Of a stretch of 64,000 nucleotides of DNA, positions 23,684 to 35,552 are shown piece after piece; position 1 is the first letter of the stretch; each line of letters begins with the position of its first letter. Below the pieces are notes generated by a model. It was given only the letters and a program-made list of their open reading frames with translations. It was not told the DNA's origin and searched no databases. Made by a program: the position numbers and the translations under genes. Source of the DNA: Citrus sinensis (lineage: Eukaryota > Streptophyta > Magnoliopsida > Sapindales > Rutaceae); NCBI RefSeq assembly GCF_022201045.2, contig NC_068563.1:28431001-28495000 (forward strand), in the 5' to 3' direction.

Positions 23684-25081
23684 TCAATTTAAATAATTTT
23701 CAGGCACTTTGAAGGTGCTTATATCTTCATTTTGAATCCAACCATATTTCTCCAGATAAGGGTTAGCTAATGACTGTGGTGGGTAGCTATCAATGATATC
23801 TTTCCAAACATTACCAACATTTCCATCCAAATCCCTCACAACCTCCCATACACAGCTGTTGCATTTAAAGCCAGCACCAAAACTGATCATCAAAACCCTA
23901 TCACCTTTCTTTAGTCTCTTCTTTGCTTCCATATATGCTAAGACATACCAAAGACTGGCTGCCGATGTGTTGCCAAATCGATGAAGTGTCATTCTTGCTG
24001 GCTCTAGATCATACTCAGTCAGATCAAGACTAAACCCAATTCCATCAATCACTGCCTTGCCTCCAGTGTGGATGCAAAAATGATCAACCCCGGTTCGGAA
24101 ATTGACCCCGGCTTTTTTCTCACCCTTTGGAGTGTTGTTACTCATCTTTCTCACAAATGTCACCAGAGCATATCGAAGCAATTCCCTTATGGGCAAGATC
24201 ATAGGGGAAATTACCCTAAGATTGTCCACAAAAGCCCTAGTTGCTGCCTTTGGGAGATTCTTCCCGAGATGAAACCCTGGCCGGCCTTGTTCATCTTCAG
24301 TTTGTACGCAACATCCGTAAGAGTCATCTCTTGCTCCGTGGTGTGTCCTCACTAGACACTTCAATTTGAACAGTGCATTTCGCTCCAAGGATCTTTTGTT
24401 AGACAAAAGAATCACAGCACCACCGGAACGAAACAGGCAATTTGCAAGAATCATCGATCTATCATTGCCCGAATACCAATTTGGACTCAAAGACTCCGAT
24501 GTCACGACCATAGCATTCATATTTTTATTGGTCTTAAACACGCTACGCACAATATCAACCGATATTAAGCTTGCACTACAGCCCATTCCGGTTAGATTAA
24601 AGACCTTTATGTCCTTTCTCATCTTGTAACGATTAATTATTCTAGAGGATAAAGAAGGCATTATGGCTATCATTGAGATATTAACAACAAGGATGTCAAT
24701 TTCTTTAGGGGAAATGCCTGACCTGTCCAAGATTTTTGCAATGCTGTCTTCAAAAAATTCTTCCATCTCGTCGATCCCATCTTGCAATGTAGGGTTGTCT
24801 TCTCTGCCGGCGAACATAATTCTTGGAGAATATGTTTGCTCGCCGATGCCGGAGCTAACGATCGCTTTTAAGAGAAATTTGTACTCGTTGAGGCCAAGAT
24901 TCTTTGTCCTCTTTATGACTTGACCAGCGAAATCAGTGCTCACCATTCTATCATCGGTCGGTTTGTAGCATTGGTAGTCTAGTATGTAACATTCTTTGTC
25001 TCTTTTCTCATCAACCCACTTCCATATCTTGAACATGAGGTACAAAGAAGGGAGAAGGTAGAGATAAAAGAGAAGCCCCAT
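23684..25081 (-). CDS. 3-ketoacyl-CoA synthase (KCS12/KCS19-type)
   Basis: Single-exon, intact, 465 residues. The enzyme is the condensing step of the endoplasmic-reticulum fatty-acid elongase: it joins a long-chain acyl-CoA to malonyl-CoA to make a 3-ketoacyl-CoA two carbons longer, feeding cuticular waxes, suberin and sphingolipids. Catalytic residues are all present: Cys168 in NLTGMGCSAS, His338 in DHFCIHTGGKAVID and Asn371 in HRFGNTSAASLWY. The Cys-His-Asn spacing is close to that of Arabidopsis FAE1. Substrate-pocket and structural motifs include PNWYSGNDRSM and FGAGFKCNSCVW. The N-terminus has one short hydrophobic segment (residues 3-19) rather than the two membrane spans of longer KCSs, which fits the short KCS12/19 branch. 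A TTATAAGA motif on the minus strand near 25163-25170 lies about 85 nt before the ATG. Confidence 0.96.
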   Translation of the reverse strand: MGLLFYLYLLPSLYLMFKIWKWVDEKRDKECYILDYQCYKPTDDRMVSTDFAGQVIKRTKNLGLNEYKFLLKAIVSSGIGEQTYSPRIMFAGREDNPTLQDGIDEMEEFFEDSIAKILDRSGISPKEIDILVVNISMIAIMPSLSSRIINRYKMRKDIKVFNLTGMGCSASLISVDIVRSVFKTNKNMNAMVVTSESLSPNWYSGNDRSMILANCLFRSGGAVILLSNKRSLERNALFKLKCLVRTHHGARDDSYGCCVQTEDEQGRPGFHLGKNLPKAATRAFVDNLRVISPMILPIRELLRYALVTFVRKMSNNTPKGEKKAGVNFRTGVDHFCIHTGGKAVIDGIGFSLDLTEYDLEPARMTLHRFGNTSAASLWYVLAYMEAKKRLKKGDRVLMISFGAGFKCNSCVWEVVRDLDGNVGNVWKDIIDSYPPQSLANPYLEKYGWIQNEDISTFKVPENYLN

Positions 25082-26317
25082 GAGAGAGCAGAAAAAATAA
25101 AGAGACTGGTTTGTGTTTTTGGTGTTGTTTTGTTGTGTGCTAGCAATGTGTCTATGAGGGTCTTATAACAGGAGGAGATGTGGCTTGTGACTCGGGCATG
25201 TGAATATGCTTAAGACCCAATGCTATCCCTCAACTTCCACCCACTGATATGTATGTTTTCTTAAGAATCTTTATTGCAAATTCAACTCATAGCACATACA
25301 AGAGAGAGCAAAAGGCACTATGGTCTCATCAATTTGGGTCAACGTCAAAATCAAATTATTTATTGAATCTTCAAGTAAAATTAATTTATTGAATTGAAAT
25401 TTGTTAACTTTTGTTAATTGAACGCCATTATAGATAGACTATAATTTATAGTTTACAGTTAGTAGCTTACCCAATCTAGTTAGCACATTTAATAAGAAAG
25501 TTTGAGAAGGTGGCTAGCCAGATCGATGTTGGGCACTCATCATATTATTGAAAATAGCATGTAATAATAATGCACATTGGGCGGTGATTATGGCAAAAGC
25601 TGAGAAGTGAGAATCCAAACCAGGAGAGTGGTTTATGCAATACCTATTTGTCGTATAAGAATCATAAATATGCTGCTTAATTTGTAGTTGGGTTTTGGTT
25701 ACGTTAACAATTGGGACATTACGAGCATGGCTTTTTTTAATATCATATTTGCGTAGTCATACTATCAAGTGTACAATAATTTTCAACAACTTCGACAGAG
25801 TTTGGATTGGACTTTGCAGCTCGGCATTTATAGCTTGAGGCTTTGTTTGAATTCAAATGACGATAAATTTTCATTTCTTAAGCTTTTTGGATGGGGCCCA
25901 GAATCAAGGCAAGTATGTTACATAGTGGAAAATTTCGCGCGAGGTCCTAATCCTATCACCTCGCGAGACTTTAATTACAAGTCAAAATTTGGTAAGAAGA
26001 GGAAACAAACTGCTCTGTGATCATGCATTAAATTCAAAACCATTTATGTTGATTATCTTCATTTGAAGTTCTATTATTTGTTCTTATTGAATTATGCGTA
26101 GACCAGTTGGTTGGCACGCTGATCCAATAAATATTCCAAAAATATATAAATTAATTTGTATGCTTGTATAATTGAAGGCTTATCTTTAACATACACAAGA
26201 ATTAGGACGTTTGATCATCTCTCTCACTATCAAGAACATAATCTATTATAACAGCACTTAGTCATAATCCCATTCATTGAATAAGAGCACTTAGTCTAAT
26301 CACATCATTTAATAACA

Positions 26318-26381
26318 GCCAAATAGTGTGTTTGGTCTTTGTCACATAAGCCAAATAGTGTGTTTGGTCTTTGTCACATAA
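26318..26381. repeat. Perfect 32-bp tandem duplication
   Basis: Two identical adjacent copies of a 32-base unit starting GCCAAATAGTGTGTTTGG. Identity of the copies suggests a recent slippage or repair event, so it may be polymorphic. Confidence 0.9.
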
Positions 26382-27539
26382 GAAAGTAATGCGAGCTCAC
26401 TCACGAGTAAATTGGACTCAAATTCCAAATAGAAATCTATACACCTAATTAATTCAAAAATTGATTAGCTCGAAAGCTAAGAATTGTTCGAAGCATATAT
26501 CCTTATTTAGGAACTGTTTTCAGCTGATGTGAGATCTTTTGGTCAAATAATATTAAATAATGTATTATGTATATTTTTCTCCAATAATATTAAATAATGT
26601 ATTATGCATTAGTTAGGAGATAACATTTGAATACGACTAATTAATTTAGCCTTGATACGAGAATTAAGTCAATGAATTCTCTTTCAAATGGTGTATAAGC
26701 CAATGAATTCTCATTAAAAAAAAAAAAAAAAAGTCAATCAATTGATCACATTGTATACTATTTATTTGTATTTAAGAATCCATCTTTTATCTTTGTATTA
26801 TTGATACACACCAAGTTGCTTAGTGTCAATTCTTATCTCTTATTTCCAGTTCAAGTTGCAGCAACAAAACGCTTTGATTGCAAGTTGATATTCGTTGCTT
26901 TCTTATCTGAATTTGCATATATATTTAATTACTCGCTTACTTCAATAATGAAAATCTAACAAACGGATCTTATATTTGTCAAAAACGTTCTTTGGTTAAG
27001 TTTTTAACAACCCTCAATTTATGAGTTAGCCTATAAATATAAAATTTGGCCCATGAATATTTATAAATATATATGATATCAAAGTTAACTCATAAATAAG
27101 CTGACTTTATTTAACTTCATCAATTTATAAGGGAGTGTTAAGGCGATAATCTAACATTTCTTGAAAATAATTTTTGAACAACCTTCAAATCACTAGCTAT
27201 GTAAGTTTAAGAAATCCTCGGTGCAATAACTAACTTTTTGGTATGAACTACGTTCATCCGGAAAGACATTAATAACCATATGGTTATGGTAATGATCCAA
27301 TGGATATGTTTCTCAAGATATAGACACAGGTGATGCTGATCAATTAACCCACAACTTCAAGATCATAAGTGAGATGTTACAAAATTACACCATTGTTTAC
27401 TGTGTGATGCATAATGCTGATATAGAAGCTCACAAGTCTAACTCATCCTAAAGATTAGTTTATGAATTAAATATTGTGCCTATGCCTTATAGACTTAACC
27501 TAAATTCATTCTCATTGGCAAATGTTTATAGTATATGTA

Positions 27540-27665
27540 GTATACACAATGATTATACACAAAGAGGCCCTAGTCCAATCCAATCATCGATAACTCTTCG
27601 AATTTGAACCCACAAATCTGAGGCGTAAGCCGTTGGCTTGATCAAACGACTACATTATAATATTA
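27540..27665 (-). mobile_element. Possible tRNA-derived SINE fragment
   Basis: On the minus strand a TGATCAAGCCAACGG block (A-box-like) is followed about 20 nt later by GGGTTCAAATTC (B-box-like), as in tRNA-derived SINE heads. No clear poly(A) tail or target duplication was found, so this is tentative. Confidence 0.3.
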
Positions 27666-29772
27666 AGCGTTTAAGGAAGTTAAAATGTTAAATCATTAAA
27701 TGTGAAAGCGATGCAGAAATAATATCATTACTAGGATAAATTTTAGGATAGGGCAGAGATAATATAATCAACTAATGCATGGGTATAACATGTGTAATTG
27801 AATTTAATATAACATTATTTATATGGTAGTATTTCAAAATAAATGTACACATTTCATAGAATTACTTGGTTGTTGTAAATAAATAAATAAGAAGTAAAAC
27901 AATTTAAATTAAATTGTGACCAACTGCCGAAGGTATTTGTAAGAACCTTTTGAATCAAGTAGTGCGGCAATTCGTGCAACTCCCATATTGAGATTCTGCG
28001 CTTTAATATTGTGATTAGTAATTTTTATGTAGGAAATAATATACAATTAAATCTTAACTAAACATTTTTATAAATACACGTATTGACGACCCAATTAAGG
28101 TCCAAGAGGGAATTCATCCCCTTTTGGGTCACTATTTTTCCTTTTGAGTGTGTTCCAAACCCCTTCGACCTTTCTAAAAGAGTTATTATTCTTTCCATTG
28201 AATGTGCCCCAAGCATTTTCTGAAAGAGTTATATAAAAACAATTTAGACACAGTTTTATACTTATAATTCAACGAATGTCTAGAATAACATATAAAAAAA
28301 TCATATTGAAAATCAATTTATAGTAATTACGACAAATTTAATAATAACCTACTCTCATTATAAATCTCTACAAAACCTTAGGTGGCTAATATTTCTTATC
28401 TGAACACGCATAATATTAAAGAAATTAACAATAAAATACTATTGAGATTTAGGAAATTCTAATGTTTATTTTTAATAAATCTCAAATCTTAGAAGTATTT
28501 TTTATAGGAAATAAAAAGATCATAAGCTTATGTTTGTATACCTTATTTGAAACAACAATCAAAACTTATAAGATTTGGTCTTAAGATTGTTGAAAATATG
28601 ATTTAATATTGCTTCTTTAAACTCCAAAATGGAATAGTAATTCCAGTCATAAAACACAAAATTTGATGAACAATGGCTTGAGGCTAATAACATAAATGTT
28701 AAAGCAGAAGTTGCATCCAGTAAACGAGAATTTGCAATGGTAAATGTGAAGGTTGCATATCATAATAATGCAGTTGTTTCCTGACCAGCAAATAGAGGAT
28801 CTGCGAAGGTGTGTAAGAACATTGTTCTTAAAATCAAATTTCACACCTCAAAAGAATAATTCCAAGTGTAGAAACAAAACAATTTGATCTTCAGGATACA
28901 ATGACTCTGTTTTGAGATTTCACTCCCAAGCACAACAATTTAGAACAGCAAAAAGTAAATTAATGAAAAATTATGAGACAGAAACAGAGAGCGATATGTT
29001 GAAGTAGGCATCATTAATATTCCCAATTATTATTATTATTATTTTTTAATATTTGTATAGAACTTGGATGATAATCAATTAATATACATATCAAAAGCAT
29101 ACTCTTAATGAGCCGGTTAATGCTGGTGGAGATAAAGGACGTGCATCGTCAACATGAAATTATTAAATTAAGTTCTAGGTTGTTGCATGCATGCCTTTGT
29201 CGATCGGCAATTAATATTATCCGTATTACGTGACAATCATGCATGTAAACTTATTCGATCGTATGTATAAAATTACATAAAGTTATTCTTCTATAAATTA
29301 TTCAATTCAACACTTTTCACCAAAAATGTAATCGATGCTACTATATTTTTTCTGGAATAATTCTCTTTCTTCAATTTTAAGTTTTTTTTTTTTTTCTTTC
29401 ATCCTGCAATAATGCGAAAAATAAAATTATTTGATCGATCGCGATAATTGAAGCCATGTGTGATAAGATCCCAACGGTCCCGTCGAGCGGTAGCCACATG
29501 CAACTAATTTTTAGTTCTTTGAAATTAATCCTTTGCGAGCTATTAATTGGCCACACGAGTGTCGCTCAAAAGCAAAAATTTACTACTACAAATCTGATTT
29601 AGCTTTTCTTTCGGTGGCTGTCCTGTAGAAATTAAGAGTCGGTCAAGTCTAATTAATTTATGATGCCATGGTGCTTGTTTAGATAAACAAAGGGGTTTAA
29701 ATAGCACTATAGATGAAGGTGCGTTTGCTTCGCCGCACGCACATGAAATGGATTGTAATGTGTTACTAATAA

Positions 29773-29957
29773 GTAATGATACAGTCAAAAACTCTTGTAC
29801 AAACTTATTTTGTACAAACTGACGTGCCATGATAAGATTGGTTGAATTAAATATCACTTGGCTCACATGATTTGTTTTTATTAATTTATATTTTCATTCA
29901 ACCAATCTTATCATACCATATCAATTTGCACAAGAGTTTGTGACTGTATCATTACTC
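29773..29957. mobile_element. Mutator-type MITE, 185 bp, with 11-bp target duplication
   Basis: The element is nearly all inverted repeat. The left end starts GTAATGATACAGTCAAAAAC and the right end in reverse GAGTAATGATACAGTCACAA. A second arm block, ATGATAAGATTGGTTGAAT, is mirrored on both sides of a central AT-rich loop. It is flanked by identical GTTACTAATAA copies at 29762-29772 and 29958-29968. Target duplications of 9-11 bp with long inverted repeats point to the Mutator (MULE) superfamily. It is non-coding. Confidence 0.85.
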
Positions 29958-29968
29958 GTTACTAATAA

Positions 29969-31949
29969 TGTGTAGTGTATTTAATGCAGCATCATGTTTG
30001 GTATGAAAATGGGTTGTATTATGTGTTATAATATTTTATATTATTATTAATAATATTAAATTATTATTTTTTAATCAACCACTGTCGGCCACACAGTCAA
30101 CAGGCAACCATTTAAGTTAAATTTAATACTATTGGAATACTCTTCTTGAACTCTGGACAAGGGTTCTAATAACCGTCGGCAATGGAGCTCTCCTTCGCCC
30201 CATATATGCATCTAAAGTTTTGAAATTTAAAAATTTCCAACTGTGGATCTGTGGCGATGGAAGCTTCGTTCCTAATGATATTACCACCATTATGGAGCGT
30301 GAGTCTCATTCTGGCTCATCATTAGGAGGCCAATTCGCCATCTTTATCCAGACCCTTGTGCTCATCAACCATGGGTGGTGCTCACAAAATATTGTAGTAC
30401 AGACCAAATCTGCACCACGTGCCAACCACATCGTGGAACCTAAGTTCGATAGCCCAACAACATCTTCTGGCCTCTATTTGGGGCCTTTAAAATTTGTGGG
30501 ATGTTCACGAGCCTGTAAGAGTAGTGATATTTAACATCTTAAATTATCTCATCAGTTTCTTTTTTTTTAGAATTACTCTTAGTAAAAATTAAAAAAAAAA
30601 TTATTACTATTTTGTTTTATTCTCTTTCCAGCATAATCATCATCCCTCCCACCTATTTTCATCAACAACAAGTTCACCACCACCTATCTTCTTGGCCATC
30701 AATCCATTACCTGCACCATCATATGATGAGTTTTATTATTGGATTTTTGTTAAATTTTATAAACAAGTGGTGGATTTTGCTGTTGTTGATGATATTATTG
30801 GTTTTTGATTTCTATGTGATAATCTAAGATTTCGTTTAATTTCAATTTGGGATTTGATTAGATCGGGTTAATATTTCATTTAAATTATCAATCAATTTAA
30901 AAAAATGAGAGATGAGGAGTTAATCTATTGAGATGTTGAGAGATAAGAAAAAATATATTTCTTTTTAATTATTTTTTATTTTTCAATGAGGATAATTATG
31001 AAATGGAGTATATTAATTAAAAAAAAAGGGGTTAGTGGAATAAATTGAAAGGGCCAAACGGTTAAATATCACTACTGAGCCCGTAAATCAAACGGGCCTA
31101 TAAACTTGACCGGCCCTTTCTGTGTCTGCAATCAGACAGGCCTTTGAATTTGATCAGCCCTTTTGGTGCCTGCATTAGTTAATGAAACTCATTTCATTGT
31201 CATTTATCAGGTTTAACTTTTATCTGCGTGGCAATAGGGGAAAAAAAAAACACTAGAGTTTCGCTTACAAGTGACAATTTATAGGGAAAAAAAAATCAGA
31301 TAATGACATTGGTGGGTTGAGAGTTGACCACGAAGTGAAAAAAAAAACACAGTAGCAACTTCGACAGACCAACTGTCGTGGAAATTTTATGGTTTTTGAA
31401 TTTGATTTCATACGGTAACATATTGTATAATTTGTATTCGTATCAGATTTGAATGGTGGTGTCGCGAACTGTTGTCATCCTTATTTCAATCCACAAACAA
31501 AATAAACTCGCTTTTTTATTTATAAACCACAAAAGGAAGAAAATAGGTGGTTCCCATACAAAATTTGTGGTGCTGCAGCGTTTACAGCCCATGAGAATTG
31601 AGAGATGCACGAGCATCGCACCATTCACGGAGAGAAAAAACTTTTCTTCTTTGTCTTATATTAGGAAGACGGAAGTAGCCAAGTAGGTGAGCCGAACTGC
31701 CGGCCCAGCCAAGACAAGTTAATTGACTGATTTTTTTTAAAAAAAATTAGCAGACTTTTTAATTATTAAATTTCAAACCAAAACCCCGAATGTTAGGAGA
31801 TAATTAAGTTTAAGAACAATTTAAGTCATTTATAATCTACAATGTGTGGTTGGTAAACAAGGATCAATTTTTTAACAAAGGTAAGAAATGTATTACCAAA
31901 TATTCAATTTGATTCCACAACATGTAGTTTTGTTCAAATAACAGATTTT
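29969..31949. other. Intergenic region
   Basis: No gene recognised. Open frames of 60-100 codons (for example 30220-30534 and 31443-31686) have no similarity I can name and lack splice or promoter support. Confidence 0.5.
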
Positions 31950-32375
31950 AGCCAATTAAAAGGATCTTCTTAAAATCTATAGATCATTTCAGTTTCATTA
32001 GTAATGAGGGTTCGAGATATCACGCATTGATCAAATAAAGAGAGATTCAACAATTAAAAGAAAGATATTTTTCCTTTATTTAAAACGGAAAAAGAAGAGA
32101 TAGAATTCAACATATTCCCTGATAAGTATCGTTCTGAATATCCCTGAGTGTCTCGGCTTTTCATGAAATGTGAAAGGCAAATGAATAAACACTTCTTTCT
32201 GAATAAATCAAAATTTTTTTGGAGAATCCTAAAAGATCCATTTATTATTTTTTCTTTAACAAATGGTCAGAACTTCATATGAGTTCGAATCCTATTGAGA
32301 GGTCCGTTGGAGATTAGAAATTGTTAAAGAATGATGAGGATGTTTCTTTTGTTCGATTGGGAAAATATCGATCTT
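31950..32375 (+). pseudogene. ycf2: Nuclear plastid DNA: old ycf2 fragment
   Basis: Translated piecewise on the plus strand, the sequence follows plastid Ycf2. It gives an ISNED.KYHTLI-like start, QQLKER, then DKYRSEYP-like and SRLF blocks, then [14 protein letters not shown], and finally [14 protein letters not shown] and KLLKNDEDVSFV. In Ycf2 the corresponding blocks, from memory, are QREIQQLKER, GYSSMSRLFTERE, RWSELHLGSNPTERS and QKLLKKQQDLSFV. The order is the same as in the gene, but the sequence is full of substitutions and frame changes, so this is an old, non-functional insertion. The ends are approximate. It is only a small part of the roughly 2,200-codon plastid gene. Confidence 0.75.
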
Positions 32376-33413
32376 AGCCTATTAGACTTTAGTTTACTTC
32401 ATTATGTAAATTTGAAGAATTTAACTTCCTTCATGAACAGGCGTATATGATTCTTGCATTTCTTTCTTATTAGATAACAGGGTTTCATAGCTTCATCAAA
32501 TAATTGTGCCATTTCTTTCTAATCATTTGCCTTTTTTTTTTTTTTTAATATGAAATTGATTTATTGAATATAGAGTATTGATAAACATCTCACATTTTGT
32601 TCTAAATAATGTGTTATCGATTGAGTGATGAGTAATACTTTAAATAATTTAAGTAAATTAATTACATTATTTCATCAATTAATTGATGAATGTCATATTA
32701 CTTAAAAGAGACTTTTGAAATAAAAAATTTGAGATATAGCATCTCCACTTATTTATTTGAAGAGCCCAATAACATGAAACTATTCAATTAAAAAAAATAT
32801 GTTAGAACCATTCTTAGGCATGATCAAATTCGGTCGGTTATGTCCCATCTGAACAAAAATGACCGCCCCTAGGCTAGGAGTAGGATGGATGCCAAGCTTT
32901 CGATCCTTTACACGCCATGGAGATGAAGACTAAGTATTCTTACACGGCATTTATCTTAAAAACAAAAATATTCACAGAATGAAACATTTCTCTCGTCTTC
33001 ACTTTTCTTTCCATTGCTTAAAATTTATCGTTCTTCCTTCAAATTCTCTAATCATGTATAATTTAGACAAATTATTTATTGATAGATATTATCCCTGAGA
33101 GACAGTGTTACTTGTTGTGCACAAATGCATTTCAAAAAAATCAAAACAAAGATCAAAACGAACTCTCCACTCTCCAGTTTGAATTGAAAAATCAAAGAAT
33201 TTTTGCTACACGTGTCACTGTACAAATGTCAAATCCTCTTTCGGAAAAATAAAAAAGTCAAATCTCTTTGGTCTGTAGACTCTGTACGCATACACTTCCA
33301 TAAACGTGTCGAATTTATGTGGTTCTCATTCAAAATTTGTAGAATCTTTCTTTCCCTATTTGCACAAAAGGCCGGAAGAGGAGCTTGAATTGCCCCAAGC
33401 ATGAATAATCTTT
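32376..33413. other. Intergenic, downstream of EXO70H
   Basis: AT-rich; nothing recognised. The portion adjacent to 33414 likely includes the EXO70H 3' UTR. Confidence 0.5.
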
Positions 33414-35351
33414 TCAAGGACTCCGCCCGCCGTGGCTGGAATACGGCGACGTTGAATGAGACGAAACACTACCTGATCCATTTGTCCTAGAATACGGCGC
33501 CGTTGAATGAGACGAAACACTCCCGGACCCAATGGTTCCATGAAATAAATCGGACAAGTGATTACCCAGATCATCAGGGGCAAATCTGACCAAAGGCTCA
33601 TTCCCTGTACTCGGATCCCTCAACACCCTGACTCGATATTTCTCGTAAAAATCTCGATAAACCGGCGCGATCCTCTTCGCCAGCGATATTTTAATCTCGT
33701 CCCTTAGCTTCGGGTCGGATACGATCCACGAACTGTGTCTCTTACACGTGTCTTCAAAGGACAAATTAAATCTTCGGAAACAGTTTCTCACTTGTGGGAT
33801 TGGGATCTCAGCCGTTGGATTCTCAGGCAGTGACGCAAACACTTTGTCCCATCCCATGCGCTCGTAATTCGCTGCGTATTGCCTCACCTTTGCCTCGTGC
33901 TTGACAATCCATTCCTCGCCGAGGAGAAATTTTAAATTCGATGAGCGAACCTTTACGACGACGTATTGGAGGTTGTTTGCTAAGAACAAGTAAGACTGCG
34001 CCACTTCCTTGTACAGCTCCGCCTTGCCGTCGAGTTTGCACAGGACAACGAGGATTAGCCACGCCAGCCGTACTGCTATCGGCGAGGAAATGCTGTCGCT
34101 CGACTCTGGACTGCCGAAGTAAGCTTCTGGTAGCGGAGAATTGCTCGTTAACGGCCACTCGGCGTCTATTTCGGCAAGTGATCCGGAATAGTCGGCGAGG
34201 AAAGCGATGTAATTCATTACGTAGCGAGTTAACGGGTGGACCCCGCCGCCGGGAACCGGCGTCTTCGAGGTATCTTTATGAATCGCAGCTTCGAAATCGG
34301 CTAGCATCGTACGGACGGCCTCGCCTAGCCTGATCAAGGAATTAGCAGCTTGAGATCGGACGGCGGAGGTTGATTCAAAGCTGAAAATGGATGCAATGTC
34401 AGGCGAGAGATCAGAAATTGCTTCGTAGAGGTCCAAGGTACGGAACATTTTCTCCGGAGTTTTCTTGCACTTGGCGACATTTTCGGGGAAAACAAGCAGA
34501 TCCAAAGCTCCCTCTTTAACAATCTGCGAGAAGCAGGAGACTCTGATGGAAGCGGAAGACGGACCCGAGAACACGGTGTCGCACAAAATCCTCTCGCCGG
34601 CAAACACCGTCTTAACGGCGGTTCTAACGGCTCGTAACCAGTTCTTGATCTTAATCTCAAGGACGTCCCAGTCCATTTTCTGAATGACGTTGAAATTCAA
34701 TCTCTCAACGCCTAAATGATACAAGGCTTCATCGACAACAGACTTTCTGATAATCTTGTAAATCCTGGCACACTCCTTCCCGTAGCCGGCCGATATCATG
34801 CAGTCGGCGATGGCTTTTAAATCAGCCATGGCGGCAGTAGAAACACGCTCCATTTCGGAAATGGCGTCGTCAGAGATTCTGGACTCGGTTTCGCTGACCT
34901 CGTAATCTTCAAGATCAGAGAAGCTCGCTCTGGAGGCCCTGGAAGAGGAGACGGAGACAGACTCATGGTCGAGATACTCTCCGTTGATCTTCAGCATCTG
35001 ATAAAACTCTCTTTCGAGTCTTTTCATGGCGGTTTGCATTAGGGTTTGGGCGAGGACGAGCTTGTCAGAAGTAGAGTGATGGGTGATGAAATAGTGCATG
35101 GCGGTCTGCAAGTCGTAGACGGCTTTGAGGTAGTCCTTGGCGTCTTGGCGGTTGTCGGAGGAGAAGAGAGAAGAGATGCTGCATGATTGAGAGGTATCGT
35201 CCCATTTGGTGATGAGAGAGCGGGCAATTTGGATGTTCTCGTCCATTAAAGAATCGGAGAATGTGACCCGTTGAGGCGACGATGAAGGTGTGCCCGCCGT
35301 CGGAGATGTGGATGGTTTGAAGAATATGGTTCTCATTCCCTTTCTCGGCAT
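33414..35351 (-). CDS. EXO70H: EXO70H-family exocyst subunit
   Basis: Single-exon, intact, 645 residues; lack of introns is typical of the plant EXO70H clade. EXO70 is a subunit of the octameric exocyst that tethers secretory vesicles to the plasma membrane and binds phosphoinositides; H members act in trichome wall deposition, defence and autophagy-related transport. The N-terminus MPRKGMRTIFFKPS is the signature opening of EXO70H proteins. A Ser-rich acidic stretch (about 125-160) follows, and the helical Exo70 domain spans roughly 230-610, with PVPGGGVHPLTRYVMNYIAF and NLKFLLGEEWI conserved. The C-terminal tail carries a duplicated 17-residue unit (see the repeat entry). A TATAAATAA sequence on the minus strand at 35544-35552 lies about 195 nt before the ATG and is a credible TATA box. 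Confidence 0.96.
   Translation of the reverse strand: MPRKGMRTIFFKPSTSPTAGTPSSSPQRVTFSDSLMDENIQIARSLITKWDDTSQSCSISSLFSSDNRQDAKDYLKAVYDLQTAMHYFITHHSTSDKLVLAQTLMQTAMKRLEREFYQMLKINGEYLDHESVSVSSSRASRASFSDLEDYEVSETESRISDDAISEMERVSTAAMADLKAIADCMISAGYGKECARIYKIIRKSVVDEALYHLGVERLNFNVIQKMDWDVLEIKIKNWLRAVRTAVKTVFAGERILCDTVFSGPSSASIRVSCFSQIVKEGALDLLVFPENVAKCKKTPEKMFRTLDLYEAISDLSPDIASIFSFESTSAVRSQAANSLIRLGEAVRTMLADFEAAIHKDTSKTPVPGGGVHPLTRYVMNYIAFLADYSGSLAEIDAEWPLTSNSPLPEAYFGSPESSDSISSPIAVRLAWLILVVLCKLDGKAELYKEVAQSYLFLANNLQYVVVKVRSSNLKFLLGEEWIVKHEAKVRQYAANYERMGWDKVFASLPENPTAEIPIPQVRNCFRRFNLSFEDTCKRHSSWIVSDPKLRDEIKISLAKRIAPVYRDFYEKYRVRVLRDPSTGNEPLVRFAPDDLGNHLSDLFHGTIGSGSVSSHSTAPYSRTNGSGSVSSHSTSPYSSHGGRSP
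33439..33540. repeat. Two-copy 51-bp in-frame repeat in the EXO70H C-terminus
   Basis: Two adjacent 51-bp units (starting 33439 and 33490) encode GSGSVSSHSTAPYS and GSGSVSSHSTSPYS near the protein end. They differ by only a few substitutions. Unit length is a multiple of three, so the frame is kept. Confidence 0.88.
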
Positions 35352-35544
35352 CTGTAATGTAAATGTATGACGATGATTATTGTAGCTTAATCACACGGGT
35401 AGAAACAGGAAAAAGTAAGTTTGTGTTCGTGTTCGAGGATATATGATATGGTGAACTGAATCGAGAAAAAATTGAGAGAGATTGTAAAATGTTGTTGTTG
35501 GACTTTGGGAGTCTCTTGAGAGAGTCGAGAGGGTGAAGGTGGGT

Positions 35545-35552
35545 TATTTATA
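35545..35552 (-). promoter_or_regulatory. Candidate TATA box of EXO70H
   Basis: TATAAATA on the minus strand about 195 nt upstream of the EXO70H start codon, in an otherwise mixed-composition stretch. Position fits a 5' leader of roughly 160 nt. Confidence 0.5.

Larger units (their letters stand above)
25082..29772. other. Intergenic region
   Basis: No gene recognised in 4.7 kb of AT-rich DNA. It contains a perfect 32-bp tandem duplication (26318-26381), a diverged 37-38-bp repeat near 26544-26610, a possible tRNA-derived SINE fragment near 27540-27665, and an (ATT)n run near 29026-29043. Confidence 0.55.

Noticed and set aside
29543-29866. 107-codon frame
   Set aside because: It runs into the Mutator-type MITE and has no similarity or splice support.
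30220-30534. 104-codon frame
   Set aside because: No recognisable motif and no conserved context; likely chance.
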